Source: CAWAMD01 sp963783045
Lineage (GTDB): Bacteria; Actinomycetota; Nitriliruptoria; Nitriliruptorales; Nitriliruptoraceae
Assembly: GCA_963783045.1 (NCBI GenBank)
Contig: CAWAMD010000005.1
Location: forward strand, 868,001-932,000
Reading direction: 5' to 3'
Length of the DNA: 64,000 bases
Positions 60,346 through 64,000 of this stretch are shown here, piece by piece; position 1 is the stretch's first letter; every line of letters begins with the position of its first letter. Made by a program: the position numbers and the translations under genes. The notes beneath the pieces were generated by a model. The model was given only the letters and a program-made list of their open reading frames with translations, was not told where the DNA came from and did not search any database.

Positions 60346-61590
60346 CGACCCGCGGCCGCCGGCCCCACCGCGGCGACGCCGACCATCCCGTCGGACTCGC
60401 CCCTGCTGCTGCTCGGCCGACGTGCCGACCCGGCCAGCGAGAAGGGCGTGGTCTGCCCCGGCGACCTGCCCTCCCCGTCGGACCCGGACCTGGTCGACCG
60501 CGCCCGCCGCGCCCGGGCCGCCCTCGGCGACCAGGTGGTCGTGCTCGGTCACCACTACCAGCGCAACGAGGTCATCGAGCACGCCGACGCGCGGGGCGAC
60601 TCGTTCAAGCTGGCGAAGTTCGCGTCCGGCGCCGACGCGCCCACCATCATCTTCTGCGGCGTGCACTTCATGGCGGAGTCGGCCAGCATCCTGGCGCGTG
60701 ACGACCAGCGGGTGATCCTGCCCGACCTGGCCGCGGGGTGCTCGATGGCGGACATGGCCGAGTCCCGGCAGGTCGTGGACGCGTGGCAGCGCCTCGAGCG
60801 CGCGGGTGTGGCCGCCGACACCGTGCCGCTGACCTACATGAACTCGACCGCCGCGATCAAGGGCTTCACCGGCGAGCACGGGGGCACGGTCTGCACCTCC
60901 TCGAACGCGCCGCGCGCGATGCGCTGGGCGTTCGAGCAGGCCCTGCCGGACCGCGACCCGGCCGACCGGAAGGTGCTCTTCCTCCCCGACCAGCACCTCG
61001 GTCGCAACACCGCCGTGCTCGGGCTCGGCATGGATCTCACCGATACCCTCGTCTACGACCCGTGGCAGCCCGACGGCGGCGTGACCGACGACGAGCTGCG
61101 CGCGGCGAGGGTCATCCTCTGGAAGGGCCACTGCTCCGTGCACGCGCGCTTCCAGCCCGAGATGGTCGACGCGATCCGCGAGGAGATCCCCGGCGTCGAG
61201 GTGCTCGTGCACCCCGAGTGCCGCTACGACGTGGTGACCCGCGCCGACCGCGTCGGCTCGACCGGGCAGATCATCCAGTGGGTCACCGACGCGCCGGCCG
61301 GCGCCGACATCGCCATCGCGACCGAGCTGAACCTCGTCAAGCGGCTGGCCGAGGAGCACCCGGACAAGCAGATCCGGTTCCTCGACGACACCGTCTGCTT
61401 CTGCGCCACGATGAACCGGATCGACCTCCCCCACCTCGTGTGGGCGATGGAGTCGCTGCTCGCCGGCGAGGTCGTCAACGAGGTACGCGTCGACGACCAG
61501 ACCCGCCGCTGGTCGCACGTGGCGCTCGAGCGGATGCTCTCGCTGCCCGGCGACGACGCGTCGCTCACCCGGACGGTGTCCGCCGCCTGA
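60274..61590 (+). CDS. nadA: Quinolinate synthase NadA
   Basis: 438 residues. NadA condenses iminoaspartate with DHAP for NAD and holds a 4Fe-4S cluster. Residues 1-24 are four MTSSRP repeats; a Pro/Ala stretch to ~50 is also extra. The enzyme begins near VVVLGHHYQRNEVIEHADARGDS and has IIFCGVHFMAESA, LPDLAAGCSMADM, TYMNSTAAIKGFTGEHGGTVCTSSNA, DQHLGRNTA, WKGHCSVHARF, VLVHPECRYDVV, and the last cluster Cys region VCFCATMNRIDLPHL. The best ribosome site precedes the first ATG. nadB and nadC are not adjacent. A palindromic operator lies just upstream. Confidence 0.92.
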   Translation: MTSSRPMTSSRPMTSSRPMTSSRPRPAAAGPTAATPTIPSDSPLLLLGRRADPASEKGVVCPGDLPSPSDPDLVDRARRARAALGDQVVVLGHHYQRNEVIEHADARGDSFKLAKFASGADAPTIIFCGVHFMAESASILARDDQRVILPDLAAGCSMADMAESRQVVDAWQRLERAGVAADTVPLTYMNSTAAIKGFTGEHGGTVCTSSNAPRAMRWAFEQALPDRDPADRKVLFLPDQHLGRNTAVLGLGMDLTDTLVYDPWQPDGGVTDDELRAARVILWKGHCSVHARFQPEMVDAIREEIPGVEVLVHPECRYDVVTRADRVGSTGQIIQWVTDAPAGADIAIATELNLVKRLAEEHPDKQIRFLDDTVCFCATMNRIDLPHLVWAMESLLAGEVVNEVRVDDQTRRWSHVALERMLSLPGDDASLTRTVSAA

Positions 61591-61680
61591 CCGCCGGCCC
61601 GGGGGCGGGCGGCCATCCGACGGCCTCGCCGGCAGGGTCCGGTTGTGTCACCATCGCCGCCGACGAGCGAACGGACGCCG

Positions 61681-62577
61681 GTGGCAGACGACGGGTACCT
61701 GGTGGTGGCCAACGACGGGGCCGGCAGCGCCGAGCAGGAAGCCGTCGCGGCCGCCGTCGCCGAGCTCAGCCAGCACGGCCCGACGGAGCTGGCCCGCACC
61801 ACCTCTGCGGCCGACGTCGACGAGGTGATCGCGGCCTGCGGGCGACGGACCCTCGTGTTGTGCGGCGGTGACGGCAGCGTCCACCTCGCCGTCGATCGGC
61901 TCCGGGCCGCCGACGCGCTCGACGAGATCGAGCTCGGCCTGGTACCGCTCGGCACGGGGAACGATCTGGCCGGCAGCCTCGGGATCCCCGCCGACCCCGT
62001 GGCGGCCGCACGCGTGGCCGCGAGCGGCCGGCCGCAGTCGCTCGACCTGATCGTGGCCGGCGACGGCGAGATCTGCGTCAACGCGCTGCACGCCGGCATC
62101 GGGGTCGACGCTGCGGTCCGGGCGTCCGCCCTCAAGGAGACCATGGGCGACGCGGCCTATCCGCTCGGGGCGATCGCCGCGGGTGCACGGGTGGAGGGTT
62201 GGGACCTCACCGTGACCGTGGACGGCGACGTGCTCCGTCCGGCGAGCGGCGAGCGGATGCTGCTCGTCGCCGTGCTCAACGCCGCGACCTTCGGCGGCGG
62301 CACCCGGATGGCACCCGACGCGCGCCCCGACGACGGTGCCCTCGACGTGGTCGTGTCGGCGGCGACGGGGCCAGCCGCCCGGGTCGCCTTCGGCCTGGCG
62401 GTCCGCTCCGGCACGCATCTGGACCGCGACGACGTGGCTGCTGCCCGAGGGCAGCGCGTCGCCATCACCGGAGACCCGGTGGGCTACAACGTCGACGGCG
62501 AGCTCGACGGCCGCGAGCACGCCGACCGCAGCTTCGAGCTCGTCCCCGCCGCGTGGCGGATACGCGGGCCCCACTAG
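61681..62577 (+). CDS. Diacylglycerol-kinase-catalytic-domain (lipid kinase-like) protein
   Basis: 298 residues of the DAGK/YegS fold: TLVLCGGDGSVHLAVDRL (GGDGT-type ATP loop), LGLVPLGTGNDLAGSLGIP, NALHAGIGVDAAVR, LNAATFGGGTRMAPDARPDDGALDVVV and YNVDGE near the end. It phosphorylates a lipid such as diacylglycerol or a sphingoid-like base; the substrate is not readable. Start GTG 61681 is chosen as closest to the fold; GTG 61645 is also open with AGGG upstream. Same strand as nadA, 90 bases after it. Confidence 0.85.
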   Translation: MADDGYLVVANDGAGSAEQEAVAAAVAELSQHGPTELARTTSAADVDEVIAACGRRTLVLCGGDGSVHLAVDRLRAADALDEIELGLVPLGTGNDLAGSLGIPADPVAAARVAASGRPQSLDLIVAGDGEICVNALHAGIGVDAAVRASALKETMGDAAYPLGAIAAGARVEGWDLTVTVDGDVLRPASGERMLLVAVLNAATFGGGTRMAPDARPDDGALDVVVSAATGPAARVAFGLAVRSGTHLDRDDVAAARGQRVAITGDPVGYNVDGELDGREHADRSFELVPAAWRIRGPH

Positions 62578-62589
62578 GCCGGGACCGGG

Positions 62590-63732
62590 TCAGGCGGAGC
62601 GCTCGGTGGCGCTCTGGACGTTGCCGCCCGTGTCCGTCTCGCCATCCCCGTCGTTCCGGTCGGCCCGGCCGTCGGACGAGAGCTGCCACGGACCGTCCCG
62701 CTGCGTTGCCTCCTCGGGGGCACCAACCTCCACGACGCGGTCCCACGACCACCCCGCGTCCTCGACGAGACCCCGGACCTCCCGCCGATGGTCGGCCGCC
62801 TGGCGGCATGCCTCGTGGAACTCCGCGGCGGCGACCGTGGGGACGCCCGCATCCCGCAGCGGCTCGAGGCTCAGCGGCGCCGGCGGCTCGTCGGCCGGCG
62901 TCATGAACGCCGAACGCAGTGCACCGAGCAGCGATCCGATCCCGTTCCGGGCCAATCGGATGCTGACCCGGTCCGGTCGCGCGTCCTCCGCCACGCCGAA
63001 CTCGAGGAGCGACAGCGCCTCGTCGAGCGTGGCCACGGCGACGGCCGGCGCGGCCCGCTCGTCGGTGTTGTGGAAGTAGTGCAGCACCGGGTAGGCGAGA
63101 TGGCGCTGCCCGAGCATCATCAGCTCGGGTGTGAGGGTCTCGAGCCCCCGGGTGAGGCTTTCCCACCCGTCCTGCCGCCACGTCGAGGTGAGGATGTCGT
63201 AGGGGTCGGTCCCGAGGGCCGTGATGTGGAGCGCCAACGTGCGTCCCTGCACGACGGCCGAAACGATCGGGACCAGGTAGGTGATCCCCATGGTGACGAC
63301 CGCCAGGCCGGTGAAGCTCGCGACGACGGTCAGGATCTGCCAGATCCCGGGTCCGGGGACGAGCCCGCCGTTGCCGAGCGTGAGCATCGTGTAGCCGGCG
63401 AAGTAGACGCGCTCCAGGGCACCGGCGGACGCCTGCGTGGTGGCGTCGCGGACGGCGGACGGGGCCGAGTTGAAGACGAGCGACCAGCCGAGCCACACCG
63501 CGCTCACCCAGGTCAGCAGCATGCTGACCACCACGATGATCCCCGCGACTCGAAGAACGCGATGCGGGTGGTCGGCCCGTCTGGCCGCCGCGCGCCAGAG
63601 CAACCAGTGCCCGTGAGCGAGTCGCGACGTGACGGGTCCACCACCGACGCTGACGGCGACCGTGGTCCAGGCCATGTCGACCAGCGAGACGAGGAGGACG
63701 ACCGCGCCGAGCGTCCCCAGGAAGGAGGCCAC
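62590..63732 (-). CDS. Two-helix ion-channel protein (K+-channel-like) with cytoplasmic domain
   Basis: 380 residues. Hydrophobic segments at about 1-27, 60-85 and 120-160 surround a pore loop, RVYFAGYTMLTLGNGGLVPG. The selectivity region is TLGNG where potassium channels have TVGYG, so ion choice may differ. The C-terminal ~220 residues are soluble and mostly helical (ELMMLGQRHLAYPVLHYFH, DEALSLLEFGVAED), ending in an acidic tail; no RCK/TrkA-N fold is evident. Start GTG 63732, eight bases after the stop of the preceding gene, so the two are co-transcribed. Confidence 0.75.
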   Translation of the reverse strand: MASFLGTLGAVVLLVSLVDMAWTTVAVSVGGGPVTSRLAHGHWLLWRAAARRADHPHRVLRVAGIIVVVSMLLTWVSAVWLGWSLVFNSAPSAVRDATTQASAGALERVYFAGYTMLTLGNGGLVPGPGIWQILTVVASFTGLAVVTMGITYLVPIVSAVVQGRTLALHITALGTDPYDILTSTWRQDGWESLTRGLETLTPELMMLGQRHLAYPVLHYFHNTDERAAPAVAVATLDEALSLLEFGVAEDARPDRVSIRLARNGIGSLLGALRSAFMTPADEPPAPLSLEPLRDAGVPTVAAAEFHEACRQAADHRREVRGLVEDAGWSWDRVVEVGAPEEATQRDGPWQLSSDGRADRNDGDGETDTGGNVQSATERSA

Positions 63733-63740
63733 GACCTCGC

Positions 63741-64000
63741 TCAGCCCTCCTGCGCGATGCCGCGGGCGTTGACCCGGTGGACCTCCATCGGAGCCGCCGA
63801 CCCGATGGCCTCCATCGCGCGGTCGATCAGCGCCGGGTCGTCGCTGTGCACGCCGACGACGACCGCGCCCTTGTTCACGATCGCCTCGAACGTCTCGTGC
63901 CAGCTGTGGTCGGTCCGCAGTGCCGACTCGCCCTCGACGATGGCGCCGACGGTCCCGCCGGCACCACCACCGCTGATCGCCCCGAGCAGCGCCCCGACGC
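63741..64000 (-). CDS. Small hypothetical protein (partial, N-terminus outside window)
   Basis: The last ~85 codons of a gene whose start lies beyond the window. VGALLGAISGGGAGGTVGAIVEGE is a glycine-zipper-like hydrophobic stretch; then HSWHETFEAIVNKGAVVVGVHSDDPALIDRAMEAIGSA, an alpha/beta unit. It resembles DUF1269/general-stress-type small proteins, but I do not assign it. The channel gene starts eight bases after its stop. Confidence 0.6.
   Translation of the reverse strand, partial: VGALLGAISGGGAGGTVGAIVEGESALRTDHSWHETFEAIVNKGAVVVGVHSDDPALIDRAMEAIGSAAPMEVHRVNARGIAQEG

Overview
This 64 kb window is high-GC actinobacterial chromosome. The evidence is frequent GTG starts, a WhiB-family regulator, a PASTA-domain Ser/Thr kinase, a PimB-like mannosyltransferase, a mycothiol-dependent isomerase-type protein, gram-positive-type LexA boxes, and an exported subtilase with a C-terminal SLH triplet. 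The SLH style and the gene mix fit a deep-branching class such as Nitriliruptoria (Nitriliruptor, Egibacter, Euzebya relatives), but this placement is inference. No rRNA, tRNA, prophage, IS element or CRISPR array was seen.

Layout. 0-8 kb: dinB (partial), a DUF2723 membrane protein, a VOC protein, then the DUF6504-dnaE2-HAD mutagenesis operon. 8-14 kb: an osmolyte-binding lipoprotein, rocD, and a TPP-riboswitch-controlled thiamine operon, thiG-thiH-(membrane protein)-thiS/thiE fusion. 14-20 kb: PknB-type kinase, a zinc-ribbon membrane protein, and a DAHP synthase gene behind a leaderless aromatic leader peptide and attenuator. 20-26.5 kb: inositol phosphatase, phospholipase D-like protein, glpK, a decayed stretch (partial glpK copy, broken acetyltransferase, truncated PIG-L deacetylase), then a flavin-type oxidase and msrB. 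26.5-35 kb: plsC and a seven-gene minus-strand series (SRPBCC, zinc-ribbon membrane protein, ArsA ATPase, small Cys-pair protein, ROK kinase, EEP hydrolase, S9 peptidase). 35-45 kb: a caspase-like exported protein with EF-hand loops, an esterase, a frameshifted membrane EEP protein, a second minus-strand operon (DUF309, zinc protein, NYN, M48, PimB-like) and mutM. 45-50 kb: tetR, whiB, an SOS-controlled DnaQ-UvrC fusion, and trpD (frameshifted)-csaA-BsuPI. 50-56 kb: two receiver proteins, Fur, rubrerythrin, DUF3501, cysteine desulfurase, TusA, acyl-CoA ligase. 56-64 kb: subtilase-SLH, ErpA-like, glycerate kinase, nadA with an N-terminal tandem repeat and a strong upstream operator, a DAG-kinase-like protein, an ion-channel protein and a partial small gene.

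How it works together. Three separate LexA-type boxes place dinB, the DUF6504/dnaE2 operon and the DnaQ-UvrC nuclease under SOS control, so the window holds a dispersed translesion and repair set. Thiamine genes are read through one riboswitch, aromatic synthesis is tuned by a translated leader, and peroxide and sulfur-transfer genes follow a Fur-family regulator with its own palindromic operator. Two genes (trpD and the membrane EEP protein) each carry what looks like a single extra base; these are either real lesions or sequence errors.
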